From Pseudomonas fulva (lineage in GTDB: Bacteria; Pseudomonadota; Gammaproteobacteria; Pseudomonadales; Pseudomonadaceae), in contig NZ_JADNYP010000003.1 in the NCBI RefSeq assembly GCF_015680705.1, forward strand, positions 248,001-312,000: a stretch of 64,000 nucleotides of DNA, in the 5' to 3' direction. The translations under genes were made by a program, and so were the position numbers. This document shows, one piece after another, positions 36,360 through 45,444 of this stretch (position 1 is its first letter; every line of letters begins with the position of its first letter). The notes below the pieces were generated by a model. It was not told the origin of the DNA. It made no database searches and worked only from the letters and a program-made list of their open reading frames with translations.

Positions 36360-37217
36360 TCAGGCAGGCTTGCCGCGCCCCATCAGGCCGCGCACGGTTT
36401 CCTGGAGGTCGGCGGGCAGCACCACCATCTTGGCATTGTCACTGCCAGCGAGTGTTTCCATCGCGCCGATATAGCGTTCACCCAGCAGGTACATGGCTGG
36501 CGTGATTTCGCTGCCCACCGCTTCGCGTACCAGGGTGATGGCCTTGGCCGAGGCCTCGGCCAGGCTGACCTGCGCCTCGGCATCCAGCCTGGCCGCTTGC
36601 AGGCGTGCCTCGGCCTCGAGGACGGCAGCCTGCTTGGCACCTTCGGCACGGGTCACGTCGGCCTTGCGTTCGCGCTCGGCGGCGGCCTGGCGCTCCATGG
36701 CCATCTGCATGTTGGCGGAAGGCTTGATGTCCTGGATCTCTACCGAACGCACGGTGACACCCCAGTCCTCCGTCTGTTCGGACATGGCATCGCGCAGGCG
36801 GGCCTTGATCTGCTCGCGACTGGACAGCGCCTCGTCGAGATCCATGGCCCCGACGATAGCGCGCAGCGAGGTCATGGTCAGGCTGGTGACGGCGAAGGAG
36901 AAGTCCTGCACGCCGTACGAAGCCTTCTGCGGATCGACGACCTTGGCGAAGCACAGGGCGTTGGCGACGATGACCGCATTGTCGCGGGTGATGATCTCCT
37001 GCTGCTGGACATCGAGGATGATGTCCTTGGTCGGCAGGCGGTAGGCGACCACGTCCATGTACGGAATGACGATGTTCAGGCCGGGCTTGAGGGTGCTGTG
37101 GTAGCGGCCCAGGCGCTCGACGATCCATTCCTCGCCCTGGGGCACGATTCGTACCCCCTTGAAGACGGTGATCAGGACGAAGAGGGCAAGCGTGCAGACG
37201 ACGATGAGACTGGTCAT
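36360..37217 (-). CDS. qmcA: SPFH/Band 7 membrane protein, QmcA type
   Basis: A 285-residue stomatin-like protein. The N-terminal membrane helix is M-T-S-L-I-V-V-C (about 3-20), then the SPFH domain beginning V-P-Q-G-E-E-W-I-V-E-R-L-G. The C-terminal half is a long Ala/Glu/Arg coiled coil (about 180-240). These proteins form large membrane-associated cages with FtsH or scaffold microdomains. It overlaps the upstream nfeD by 4 bp, the standard pairing for this family. Confidence 0.93.
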   Translation of the reverse strand: MTSLIVVCTLALFVLITVFKGVRIVPQGEEWIVERLGRYHSTLKPGLNIVIPYMDVVAYRLPTKDIILDVQQQEIITRDNAVIVANALCFAKVVDPQKASYGVQDFSFAVTSLTMTSLRAIVGAMDLDEALSSREQIKARLRDAMSEQTEDWGVTVRSVEIQDIKPSANMQMAMERQAAAERERKADVTRAEGAKQAAVLEAEARLQAARLDAEAQVSLAEASAKAITLVREAVGSEITPAMYLLGERYIGAMETLAGSDNAKMVVLPADLQETVRGLMGRGKPA

Positions 37218-37681
37218 GGCATTGGATTCCCTGTTGTAGCGGTTTCGGCCCGGACGATCCGGGCGATGTTGCCTTCGATGGCGGCGAGCCGGACGCGCTC
37301 GCCGGGGGCGATCTCGGTGTCGGCGATGCAGACCCACTCCTCATTGCCGAGGATCGGCTTCTGGAAGCGCACCCGGCCCTTGCGGAACTGCGAAACGCCG
37401 ACCGTCAGCAGGCCGACCTCACCCAGGACGTGGTCGGCGGTCCAGCGTGTATCCGGGCGCATGCGCCGGAACAGCCTGAACCATACCGCGGTGGTGATGG
37501 AGGACAGCAGTACCCAGAGCAGGACCTGCAGGTCCAGTTGCAGGCTCGGCACGGCAAGGGCGACCAGCGCGACCAGCACGGCCCCGATGCCGAACCAGAG
37601 GATGAAGAAGGTCGGCAGGGCCAGCTCGAGCACGATCAGTGCGAAGCCGAAGACCAGCCAGACCCACCATTGCATTTCCAT
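37214..37681 (-). CDS. NfeD family membrane protein
   Basis: A 155-residue short NfeD protein with two to three hydrophobic segments (about 5-75) and a C-terminal OB-fold domain (about 85-150) starting G-E-V-G-L-L. It lacks the serine-protease half of long NfeD. NfeD and stomatin genes are typically coupled, as here by ATGA overlap with qmcA. The start at 37681 has GGAAAG upstream; an ATG two codons later is also possible. Confidence 0.9.
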   Translation of the reverse strand: MEMQWWVWLVFGFALIVLELALPTFFILWFGIGAVLVALVALAVPSLQLDLQVLLWVLLSSITTAVWFRLFRRMRPDTRWTADHVLGEVGLLTVGVSQFRKGRVRFQKPILGNEEWVCIADTEIAPGERVRLAAIEGNIARIVRAETATTGNPMP

Positions 37682-37806
37682 AGGGGACTTTCCATGTGGG
37701 GGAGCGAAGTGTATGGCAGGGTAAAGGCCGATAGCCATTCAGGCGAGTCCCGATGGCTTGTAGGCACTTTCACCGCAGGCGTCGATCCGCCTGCCAGGCC
37801 GCATGC

Positions 37807-38526
37807 CTAAAGCCCCAGCGCGTGCGACAGCGTCTCGACCTCGAAGAATTCCCGGTCTACCTCAGGCAGCCGCGGTCGGCTGAGCACCAGCACCGGGACA
37901 CCCCGTTCACGCGCGACCTCGAGCTTCGGCTCGGTCGCGCTGCTACCGCTGTTCTTGCTGACCAGCACGTCGATCCGTCGGCTTTCGAACAGCATGCGTT
38001 CATCTTCGATACGGAACGGCCCCCGTGCGCCGATCACTTCGCAGCGGGCATTGCCGGGACAAGCCTCGAGGGCACGCAGCGTCCAGAACTGGTGCGTCGG
38101 GATCTGCTCGAGGTGCTGCAGGGGTTCCCGGCCGAGGGTGAACAAAGGGCGCCGGAAGACGGCCAGGGCCTGGCTCAGTTGCGCCCAGTCCGCGACTTCG
38201 CGCCAGTCGTCGCCCGGCTGCGGCTTCCAGGCAGAGCGGCGCAGGGCCCAGCAGGGAATGCCCAGCGCTGCCGCGGCCTGGGCTGCGTTGCGGCTGATCT
38301 GTGCGGCATACGGATGAGTGGCGTCGACCAGTAGGCCGATGCCAGCCTGGCGCAGGTACGCGGCCAGGCCGTCGGCACCGCCATAGCCACCGACCCGTAC
38401 CTGGCAGGCCAGGTCTTGCGGCACCCGACCGATCCCGGCCAGGCTGTAGACATGCTGGGGGCCGAGACGGCGGGCGATGGCCAGCGCTTCGGCGACGCCG
38501 CCAAGCAGCAGGATGCGCAGGCTCAT
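37807..38526 (-). CDS. cobK: Precorrin-6A reductase
   Basis: NAD(P)H-dependent reduction of precorrin-6A in corrin-ring synthesis. The 239-residue length and motifs fit CobK/CbiJ: N-terminal [11 protein letters not shown], the D-A-T-H-P-Y-A signature at about 68-74, and the [13 protein letters not shown] segment near 192-204. It overlaps cbiD by 4 bp and is last in the cobL-cbiD-cobK operon. Confidence 0.95.
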   Translation of the reverse strand: MSLRILLLGGVAEALAIARRLGPQHVYSLAGIGRVPQDLACQVRVGGYGGADGLAAYLRQAGIGLLVDATHPYAAQISRNAAQAAAALGIPCWALRRSAWKPQPGDDWREVADWAQLSQALAVFRRPLFTLGREPLQHLEQIPTHQFWTLRALEACPGNARCEVIGARGPFRIEDERMLFESRRIDVLVSKNSGSSATEPKLEVARERGVPVLVLSRPRLPEVDREFFEVETLSHALGL

Positions 38527-39617
38527 CGCCCAGCCGCCTGGCCGACGACGCCCCCTTGGCGGTCGATGGCGAAGACCTCGACCCGCACTGTCGCCGGCAC
38601 CACGCCACGGGCCACTTGCAGGGCCCGGGCGCAGACCGCGTCGCCGAGCCCGATGCCCGCCGCATGGGCAAGCGCCAGGGCCTGCTGGCTGGTATTGGCG
38701 TGGGTGATGGCCGCTTGCAGCGCGCTATCGCCGCCGAGCTGGGCTGCCCATTCGGCCAGTTGCGGCAGGTCGATGCTCGAGTGCCGGCTGTGCAGGTCCA
38801 TGTGTCCGGCGGCCAGCTTGCTGATCTTGCCGAAACCGCCGCACAGGCTCAGGCGAGCCACGGGCACCTTGCGCAGGTGCTTGAGCACCGCGCCGACGAA
38901 GTCGCCCATTTCGATCAGGGCGATCTCCGGCAGGTCGTAGAGCCGGCGCATGGTGTCCTCGCTGGCGTTGCCCGTGCATGCGGCAATATGCTGGTAGCCG
39001 TTGGTGTGGGCCACGTCGATGCCTTGCTGGATCGAGGCGATATAGGCGGCGCAGGAGAACGGCCTGACGATGCCGCTGGTTCCGAGAATCGACAGGCCAC
39101 CGATGATCCCCAGGCGCGGATTCATGGTCTTGAGCGCCAACCGTTCGCCGTCGCGAACGTTGATTGTGACTTCGAAGCCCCCCGCATGATCATGCTCGTC
39201 GGCCAGCCGCTGCAGGTGTTCGCTGATCATCCGCCGGGGCACCGGGTTGATCGCCGGCTCCCCCACCGCCAGTACCAGCCCGGGGCGCGTCACGGTGCCT
39301 ACGCCTTCGCCTGCCAGGAAGCGGATGCCGGGCGTCGTGGTCAGGCGCACCTGGCTGTAGAGCAAGGCACCGTGGGTGACATCCGGATCGTCGCCAGCAT
39401 CCTTCAAGGTGCCGGCCTCGGCCTGTTCGCCGGCGCGGCGGCAGAACTCCAGGCGCATCTGTACCTGCCGGCCCTTGGGCAGGGTGATACGCACGGCATC
39501 GCTGCTCAGGCCGGTGAGCAGCAGGCGCGCCGCCGCCAGGCTGGTGGCCGTCGCGCAGCTGCCGGTGGTCAGGCCGCTGCGCAGCGGCGCGGCGCGTTCC
39601 TGGGTTTCCTCACGCAT
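38523..39617 (-). CDS. cbiD: C1-methyltransferase CbiD (cobalt-precorrin-5B type)
   Basis: A 364-residue CbiD, which methylates C1 of the corrin ring. Motifs include [13 protein letters not shown] at about 13-25 and the [10 protein letters not shown] region near 39045-39095. In the classic aerobic route this step is done by CobF, which is not in this window, so the organism appears to use an anaerobic-type enzyme in an O2-dependent pathway. It overlaps cobL by 8 bp. Confidence 0.94.
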   Translation of the reverse strand: MREETQERAAPLRSGLTTGSCATATSLAAARLLLTGLSSDAVRITLPKGRQVQMRLEFCRRAGEQAEAGTLKDAGDDPDVTHGALLYSQVRLTTTPGIRFLAGEGVGTVTRPGLVLAVGEPAINPVPRRMISEHLQRLADEHDHAGGFEVTINVRDGERLALKTMNPRLGIIGGLSILGTSGIVRPFSCAAYIASIQQGIDVAHTNGYQHIAACTGNASEDTMRRLYDLPEIALIEMGDFVGAVLKHLRKVPVARLSLCGGFGKISKLAAGHMDLHSRHSSIDLPQLAEWAAQLGGDSALQAAITHANTSQQALALAHAAGIGLGDAVCARALQVARGVVPATVRVEVFAIDRQGGVVGQAAGR

Positions 39618-40821
39618 CGCTTGGCTTCACCACGTCCAGCAGGGTGATCGGCAACGCCTGACGCCAGGTGTCGAAGCTGCCCAGTGGCTGGGCCTGGGCG
39701 ACATGCAGGCGAGTAAGCTCGCCGCCGTGCAGCTCGCGCCAGCGGGCCAGGGTCAGTTCGCTCTGCAGGGTCACCGCATTGGCGACCAGCCGCCCGCCGG
39801 GGCGCAGCCGCTCCCAGCACAGGGGCAACACGCCTTCGCGGGTGACGCCACCACCGATGAAGATGGCATCGGGACGCTCGAGCGTCTGCAGAGCGTGTGG
39901 CGCGCTGCCCCGGACCAGATGCAGGCCAGGCACGCCGAGCTGATCGCGGTTGTGCTCGATCAGCGCCTGGCGCCCTGCGTCGGCTTCGATGGCCAGGGCC
40001 CGGCAGCTGGGGTGGGCACGCATCCATTCGATCGCGATCGAACCGCAGCCTGCGCCCACGTCCCAGAGCAGTTCGCCCGGGCGTGGCGCCAGGCGTGCCA
40101 GGGTGATGGCGCGGATGTCCCGCTTGGTCAGCTGGCCATCGTGGCGAAAGGCACTGTCGGGCAAGCCGCAAGCCAACGAGGCCAAGGCTGCGTGAGGCGT
40201 GGCCCGGCATTCGAGGGCCACCAGGTTGAGCGCCGCGACCGGTTCATCGGGCCAGTCTTCGGCGCTGGCTTGCAGGTGACGTTCGAGAGCGCCGCCCAGG
40301 TGCTCGAACACATGCATCCGGCTCGGCCCGAAGCCGCGTTCGCGCAACAGCCCGGCGATGGCGGCAGGACTGCCAGCGTCGTTGCTCAGCAGCAGCAGAC
40401 GCCTGCCGTCGAACAGTTGGGCATTGAGCAGCGCCAGCGGACGGGCGACCAGCGAGACCACCGGCACATCCTGCAGCGCCCAGCCCAGCCGCGCGGCGGC
40501 CAGTGTGCAGGACGACGGCGCGGGGAACACCTGCATCTCGTCGCTGCCAACCTGGCGCGCCAGGCTGGCCCCGACCCCATGGAGCATCGGGTCCCCGCTG
40601 GCCAGCACGCATACCGGTTCGCCGCGCAGTGCCAGGACCGCAGCGAGGGAGAACGGGCTTGGCCAGGCCAGGCGTCGCGCGCTCACGCAACGCGGCAGCA
40701 AGTCCAACTGGCGGGAGCTGCCAAAGACCTGCGAGGCGCCCAGCAACGCTCGTCGGGCCTGCTTGCCCAGGCCGCTGAAACCGTCTTCTCCGATACCCAC
40801 CACCGTCAGCCAGGGTGTCAT
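39610..40821 (-). CDS. cobL: Precorrin-6Y C5,15-methyltransferase (decarboxylating)
   Basis: Fusion of CbiE (C5-methylation, about residues 1-205) and CbiT (C15-methylation and C12 decarboxylation, about 215-400), 403 residues. The N-terminal [10 protein letters not shown] and [11 protein letters not shown] motifs are typical of tetrapyrrole methylases. The CbiT half has [15 protein letters not shown]. First gene of the minus-strand cob operon, divergent from cobG. The ATG at 40821 starts the family-conserved opening. Confidence 0.95.
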   Translation of the reverse strand: MTPWLTVVGIGEDGFSGLGKQARRALLGASQVFGSSRQLDLLPRCVSARRLAWPSPFSLAAVLALRGEPVCVLASGDPMLHGVGASLARQVGSDEMQVFPAPSSCTLAAARLGWALQDVPVVSLVARPLALLNAQLFDGRRLLLLSNDAGSPAAIAGLLRERGFGPSRMHVFEHLGGALERHLQASAEDWPDEPVAALNLVALECRATPHAALASLACGLPDSAFRHDGQLTKRDIRAITLARLAPRPGELLWDVGAGCGSIAIEWMRAHPSCRALAIEADAGRQALIEHNRDQLGVPGLHLVRGSAPHALQTLERPDAIFIGGGVTREGVLPLCWERLRPGGRLVANAVTLQSELTLARWRELHGGELTRLHVAQAQPLGSFDTWRQALPITLLDVVKPSDA

Positions 40822-40999
40822 TGCATACCTCATCCACCATGTGAAAAGCGCATTGCCGGCAGGATCGCTGGGCCGGGCGCCAGGACACGGGCCACTTCCC
40901 GATTCGTCATCACGTTCGATCGCCGGCTTTTCATGCAAGCGAGCAAAGCAGGCATAATACCGTGCCTTCTACACTGAAGTGCTCTTTCACGATTGTCGG
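40822..40999. promoter_or_regulatory. Divergent promoter region between cobL and cobG operons
   Basis: This 178-bp gap must drive both operons. A CATAAT-type -10 (GGCATAATACC near 40951-40961) points toward cobG. I looked for the cobalamin riboswitch B12-box and found no match, so B12 control, if any, is not by a leader here. Confidence 0.45.
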
Positions 41000-42325
41000 A
41001 TGCCCTCCTTGAAGCCGGTCCCGCCCCCAGCTGTATCGCCTCGTCCCTCGGCCTGCCCGGGGTTGTGGCGCATCGTCGCCGCCCGTGACGGCGGGATCTG
41101 CCGCATCAAGCTGCCCGGCGGCCTGCTGCTGGCCGACCAGGCCGATGCGGTGGCCCTGGCCGCGCAGCGCTTCGCGGGCGGCCTGATCGAGGCCACCAAC
41201 CGAGGCAACTTGCAGATCCGTGGCATCGGCCACGATCATCGCGGCCTGGTCGAACACCTGTTGGCTGCCGGGCTGGGGCCACGCGAGGCGGCCGGCGACG
41301 ATGTGCGCAACCTCATGCTCAGCCCGCTGGCCGGTGTCGATCCGCAGATGCGCTTCGATGCCCGGCCCCTGGCTGCGCAGATTCTCGCCATGCTGGAGGG
41401 CACGCCGCGCCTCCACGCGTTGTCGGCCAAGTTCGCCGTGCAGCTCGATGGCGGCGAGGGGCTGGCGATGCTCGAGCATCCCCATGACCTCTGGCTGTCG
41501 GCGCTGGAGCTCGACCAGCAGATCTGGCTGGCGTTCGGCCTGGCCGGCTGTCCCGGCCGCGACCGGCCGGTCGGGGCGGTGCCGCTGGCCGCCGGGCTAG
41601 CGCTGGTGCGCGCGGTGCTGGAGCGCTTCCTCATGCTTGCCACGCCTGAACAGACGCGTATGCGCCAGTTGCTCGAGACCTGCACCGTCGAGACGTTCGT
41701 CGCCGGGCTGGATCTGCCGCTGCGCCGTGACGAAGGGGTACTGCGCTGGCAGCGCGGCAAGGCGTCGAGCCCTTGGCTCGGCGTGCTTCCCCAGCGCCAG
41801 GGCATGGCTCTGGGCGTGGCACCACCGCTGGGGCGCCTCGAACCGGCCATGCTGCGTGGCCTGGCGCGAATCGCGCGCGAGGTGGGAGACGGCAGCCTGC
41901 GCCTGAGTCCCTGGCAGAGCCTGGTGCTGACCAATCTCGACCCGGCCGGCCTGGCCGAGGCAGGCGAGCAGCTACGCCGGCTCGGGCTGCTCTGCGAAGC
42001 GACAGCGCCATTGGCGCGCCTGACTGCCTGCACGGGCTCGCGTGGCTGCGCCAAGGGACTGGCCGACACCAAGAACGATGCCGTGGTGCTGTCGAGCCTG
42101 CTGCGCGGCGGTGGGGCCGGCAGCGTCCATCTCAGCGGCTGCCCGCGTTCCTGCGCCGCCGCGCATGTCGCCCCGGCGACCTTGCTGGCCCGCTCGCCGG
42201 GCCGCTATGACCTGTACCTGCGCGATGCGCGCCTGTCTGGCTTCGGAGCCTTGCGCGCACGCAACCTTACCTTGAAAGAAGCAGGCGCCATGCTCGACCT
42301 GCCGACGGAGCACCTTGATGATTGA
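41000..42325 (+). CDS. cobG: Precorrin-3B synthase CobG
   Basis: Monooxygenase that hydroxylates precorrin-3A and forms the lactone needed for ring contraction, using O2 and an Fe-S/siroheme-like fold; 441 residues. The nitrite/sulfite-reductase ferredoxin-like start R-I-V-A-A-R-D-G-G-I-C-R-I-K is present. The C-terminal cysteine set T-A-C-T-G-S-R-G-C and S-G-C-P-R-S-C near 42030-42160 holds the cluster. Its presence marks the aerobic cobalamin pathway. A GTG at 40979 is in frame but the ATG at 41000 is preferred. Confidence 0.94.
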   Translation: MPSLKPVPPPAVSPRPSACPGLWRIVAARDGGICRIKLPGGLLLADQADAVALAAQRFAGGLIEATNRGNLQIRGIGHDHRGLVEHLLAAGLGPREAAGDDVRNLMLSPLAGVDPQMRFDARPLAAQILAMLEGTPRLHALSAKFAVQLDGGEGLAMLEHPHDLWLSALELDQQIWLAFGLAGCPGRDRPVGAVPLAAGLALVRAVLERFLMLATPEQTRMRQLLETCTVETFVAGLDLPLRRDEGVLRWQRGKASSPWLGVLPQRQGMALGVAPPLGRLEPAMLRGLARIAREVGDGSLRLSPWQSLVLTNLDPAGLAEAGEQLRRLGLLCEATAPLARLTACTGSRGCAKGLADTKNDAVVLSSLLRGGGAGSVHLSGCPRSCAAAHVAPATLLARSPGRYDLYLRDARLSGFGALRARNLTLKEAGAMLDLPTEHLDD

Positions 42326-42944
42326 CTACATCCGCGATGGTCAGGAGATCTATCGCAATTCCTTTCGCATCATTCGCGAGGAGGCCCGGCTCGAGCGGAT
42401 CCCCGCCGACCTCGAGAAGCTTGCCGTGCGGGTGATCCACGCCTGCGGCATGGTCGAGGCGATCGATGGCCTGCAGTTCTCCGAGGGAGCCGGCAAGGCA
42501 GGGCGCGAGGCCTTGGCCCAGGGCGCGCCGATCCTCTGCGATGCGCACATGGTCGCCGAAGGCATCACCCGTGCCCGCTTGCCGGCGAACAATGCGGTGA
42601 TCTGCACCTTGCGCGATCCGCGGGTGCCGGAGATGGCCCGCAGGGCAGGCAACACGCGCTCCGCGGTCGCCCTGGAACTGTGGCGTGAGCACCTCGAAGG
42701 CAGCGTGGTGGTGATCGGCAACGCGCCGACAGCGTTGTTCTACCTGCTCGAGATGCTCGACGCCGGGGCGCCCAGGCCGGCCTTGATCCTGGGCTTTCCA
42801 GTAGGCTTCGTCGGCGCTGCCGAGTCCAAGGCGATGCTGGCCGCCGATAGCCGCGCGGTGCCTTTCGTGATCATGCAGGGCCGCCTGGGCGGCAGCGCCA
42901 TGGCGGCCGCCGCGGTCAATGCCTTGGCCACGGAGGTGGAATGA
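42318..42944 (+). CDS. cobH: Precorrin-8X methylmutase
   Basis: Moves the methyl group from C11 to C12, yielding hydrogenobyrinate. The 208-residue protein has the catalytic His in R-V-I-H-A-C-G-M (His43) and the [10 protein letters not shown] motif near 42713-42742. It overlaps the cobG stop by 8 bp and cobI by 4 bp, consistent with tight coupling. Confidence 0.96.
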   Translation: MIDYIRDGQEIYRNSFRIIREEARLERIPADLEKLAVRVIHACGMVEAIDGLQFSEGAGKAGREALAQGAPILCDAHMVAEGITRARLPANNAVICTLRDPRVPEMARRAGNTRSAVALELWREHLEGSVVVIGNAPTALFYLLEMLDAGAPRPALILGFPVGFVGAAESKAMLAADSRAVPFVIMQGRLGGSAMAAAAVNALATEVE

Positions 42945-43675
42945 TGTCGCCACGTGGACGGCTGTTCGGCCTGGGCGTCGGCCCCGGTGATCCGGAACTG
43001 ATCACGGTGAAGGCCCTGCGCCTGTTGCGCGAGGCCCCGGTGGTGGCGTACTTCGTCGCCAAGGGCAAGCGCGGCAACGCCTTCGGCATCATCGAGGCGC
43101 ACCTGCAGGCCGAGCAGACCCTGCTGCCGCTGGTCTACCCGGTTACCACCGAGGTCCTGCCAGCACCGTTGTCCTACGAACAGGTGATCAGCGACTTCTA
43201 CGACCAGGCTGGTCTGGAGGTGGCAGCGCACCTGGATGCCGGGCGTGACGTGGCGGTGATCTGCGAGGGCGATCCGTTCTTCTATGGGTCCTACATGTAC
43301 CTGCACGATCGTCTGGCGCAGCGCTATGAGGCCTGCGTGGTACCGGGTGTCTGCTCGATGCTCGGCGGTGCTTCGGTACTGGGTGCGCCGCTGGTCTATC
43401 GCAACCAGAGCCTGTCGGTGCTTTCGGGCGTGCTGGAGCATGACGAGCTCAAGCGGCGCCTGGCCGACGCCGACGCGGCAGTGGTGATGAAGCTGGGTCG
43501 CAACTTCCACAAGGTCCGCCAAGTGCTGGTCGAGCTGGGGCTGGCGCAGCGAGCGCTGTATGTCGAGCGGGCGACCATGGGCAACCAGAAGATCGTCCCG
43601 CTCGACCAGGTCGATCCACAATCGTCGCCGTATTTCTCGCTGATCATCGTACCGGGGGAAAAATGGCAGGGATGA
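42941..43675 (+). CDS. cobI: Precorrin-2 C20-methyltransferase
   Basis: SAM-dependent methylation of precorrin-2 at C20, committing uroporphyrinoid flux to corrins; 244 residues. It has the N-terminal [11 protein letters not shown] motif of tetrapyrrole methylases, [11 protein letters not shown] and P-G-V-C-S-M motifs. It is coupled to cobH and cobJ by overlapping start and stop codons. Confidence 0.96.
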   Translation: MMSPRGRLFGLGVGPGDPELITVKALRLLREAPVVAYFVAKGKRGNAFGIIEAHLQAEQTLLPLVYPVTTEVLPAPLSYEQVISDFYDQAGLEVAAHLDAGRDVAVICEGDPFFYGSYMYLHDRLAQRYEACVVPGVCSMLGGASVLGAPLVYRNQSLSVLSGVLEHDELKRRLADADAAVVMKLGRNFHKVRQVLVELGLAQRALYVERATMGNQKIVPLDQVDPQSSPYFSLIIVPGEKWQG

Positions 43676-45375
43676 GCATGCACAAGGCACCTGCCATCAT
43701 CGTGCTGGGTCAAGGCGGGCTGGCCACGGCCCGGCGGCTCCAGGCGCTCTACCCCCAGGCTCGGGTCCACGGTCTGCAAGGCCGCGTCGAAGGCGCCGAC
43801 AGCACCTACGCTTCATTCGGCGAAACCCTGCGCGCCTTGTACCGGCAGGACACGCCGATCATCGCTTTGTGCGCGGCGGGGATCGTCATTCGTAGCTTGG
43901 CCGGCCTGCTGAGCGAGAAGGGCAGCGAGCCGCCCGTGCTGGCGGTGGCCGAGGATGGCAGCGCCGTGGTGCCTTTGTTGGGCGGGCTGGGCGGGGTCAA
44001 TGGCATGGCCCGACAGATCGGCGCCGAGCTCGATGTATCCGCAGCCATCACCACCAGTGGCGAGTTGCGTTTCGGCACCTGCCTGCTCAATCCGCCACCA
44101 GGCTATGTCCTGGCGGACCTGGAGCAGGGCAAGCGGTTCGTCTCCGACCTGCTGGCTGGCGAAGACGTGCGCATCGAAGGCCAGGCACCGTGGCTCGAGC
44201 AGGCGCGCCTGCCAGCCAGCGAAGCCGCCCGGCGTACCATCCGTGTCAGTCACCAGGCGCATCCGGCGAGCCGCGAGCAGCTGTTGATCCATCCGCGCAC
44301 GGTGGTGGTGAGCATCGAGGCCGGCGTGCCGGAGCCGGCGCGAAGCGTGCAAGCGGCACTCGAGGCCCAGGGCATCGCCCAGGCCTCGCTGGCCTGCCTG
44401 CTGGCTGGCGAACGGCAGATGGCCGATTCGCAGCTACGGCAGGCGGCCCAGGCACTTGGCACGGCGTTACGTTTCGTTCCCGAACGGCCGTCCGTCGAGC
44501 ACTGGCTGCGCCAGGCCATGCCCGCTGGCCAGTCGCTGCCAAGCGCTGTGCCAGGCCTGGGCCTGGGCGTGGCTGCGGTGCCGGTCGACCCAAGTGGCAT
44601 TGGCCGCGCGCGTGGCCGGCTGGCGGTCATTGGCCTGGGGCCAGGCGCGACCGAGTTCATGGTGCCCGCGGTCAAGGCTGAACTGGCGCGTGCCCAGGAC
44701 GTGCTCGGCTATGAGACCTACGTGCGCATGGCCGGGCCGTTTCGTGACGACCAGGTGCTGCATTGCACCGACAACCGCGAGGAAATGCAGCGCGCCCGGC
44801 ACGCCTTCGAGTTGGCGGCGCAAGGGCGTTCGGTGGTGGTGGTGTCGTCTGGCGATCCGGGCGTGTTCGCCATGGCAGCTGCCGTCATGGAAGCCTTGCA
44901 TGAGTCGGACGATCCGGCCTGGCACCGGGTCGAGCTGGAGGTGCTGCCTGGCGTTTCCGCTTCGCTGGCCACGGCCGCGCTGGCAGGGGCGCCGCTGGGG
45001 CATGACTTCTGCGTCATGTCGCTTTCGGACAATCTCAAACCCTGGTCGATCATCGAGACACGCCTGGCGCTGGCGGCCCAGGCCGACCTGGCGCTGGCCT
45101 TCTACAATCCGATCTCCCGCGCCCGGCCCTGGCAGCTGGGCAAGGCCCTGGACGTGGTGCGCCGTCATCGGGACCCAGCGACGCCGGTCGTGCTCGGCCG
45201 CGATGTCGGCCGGCCAGCCCAGGCGCTGCGGGTGGTCAGTCTGGGCGAGCTGGCGCCGGAAATGGTCGACATGCGGACCATGGTGCTGGTCGGCTCCTCG
45301 ACCACCTGTGCCTTCGAGCGCGTCGGTGGTGGCAGCTGGGTATACACGCCTCGCTGGTACGGCAGCAAACCCTGA
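43672..45375 (+). CDS. cobJ: CbiG-CobJ fusion: precorrin-3B C17-methyltransferase with N-terminal CbiG domain
   Basis: A protein of about 567 residues with two parts. Residues ~1-315 resemble Cbi[11 protein letters not shown] in the middle domain, then the A-C-L-L-A-G-E-R C-terminal domain, near CobE. Residues ~320-567 are CobJ, opening V-I-G-L-G-P-G-A and containing S-S-G-D-P-G-V-F-A and A-F-Y-N-P-I-S. CobJ methylates C17 and contracts the ring. In-frame ATGs occur at 43663, 43672 and 43678; 43672 makes an ATGA overlap with cobI. Last gene of cobGHIJ. Confidence 0.93.
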   Translation: MSMHKAPAIIVLGQGGLATARRLQALYPQARVHGLQGRVEGADSTYASFGETLRALYRQDTPIIALCAAGIVIRSLAGLLSEKGSEPPVLAVAEDGSAVVPLLGGLGGVNGMARQIGAELDVSAAITTSGELRFGTCLLNPPPGYVLADLEQGKRFVSDLLAGEDVRIEGQAPWLEQARLPASEAARRTIRVSHQAHPASREQLLIHPRTVVVSIEAGVPEPARSVQAALEAQGIAQASLACLLAGERQMADSQLRQAAQALGTALRFVPERPSVEHWLRQAMPAGQSLPSAVPGLGLGVAAVPVDPSGIGRARGRLAVIGLGPGATEFMVPAVKAELARAQDVLGYETYVRMAGPFRDDQVLHCTDNREEMQRARHAFELAAQGRSVVVVSSGDPGVFAMAAAVMEALHESDDPAWHRVELEVLPGVSASLATAALAGAPLGHDFCVMSLSDNLKPWSIIETRLALAAQADLALAFYNPISRARPWQLGKALDVVRRHRDPATPVVLGRDVGRPAQALRVVSLGELAPEMVDMRTMVLVGSSTTCAFERVGGGSWVYTPRWYGSKP

Positions 45376-45411
45376 ACCGAGCCGGGCCCGGCCGCCTGGC
45401 CTGGCCCGCTG

Positions 45412-45438
45412 GCGGGGCGCACGGATTCAAGGCCCCGC
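45412..45438. terminator. Hairpin between convergent cobJ and retS
   Basis: GCGGGGC (45412-45418) pairs with GCCCCGC (45432-45438) around a 13-nt loop in the 69-bp convergent gap. T-runs are short, so termination strength is uncertain. Confidence 0.4.
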
Positions 45439-45444
45439 TTGGCC

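Noticed and set aside
40822..40999. Possible cobalamin riboswitch before either cob operon.
   Set aside because: The conserved B12-box and core helices are not seen, and the gap is too short to hold one facing either way with a promoter.
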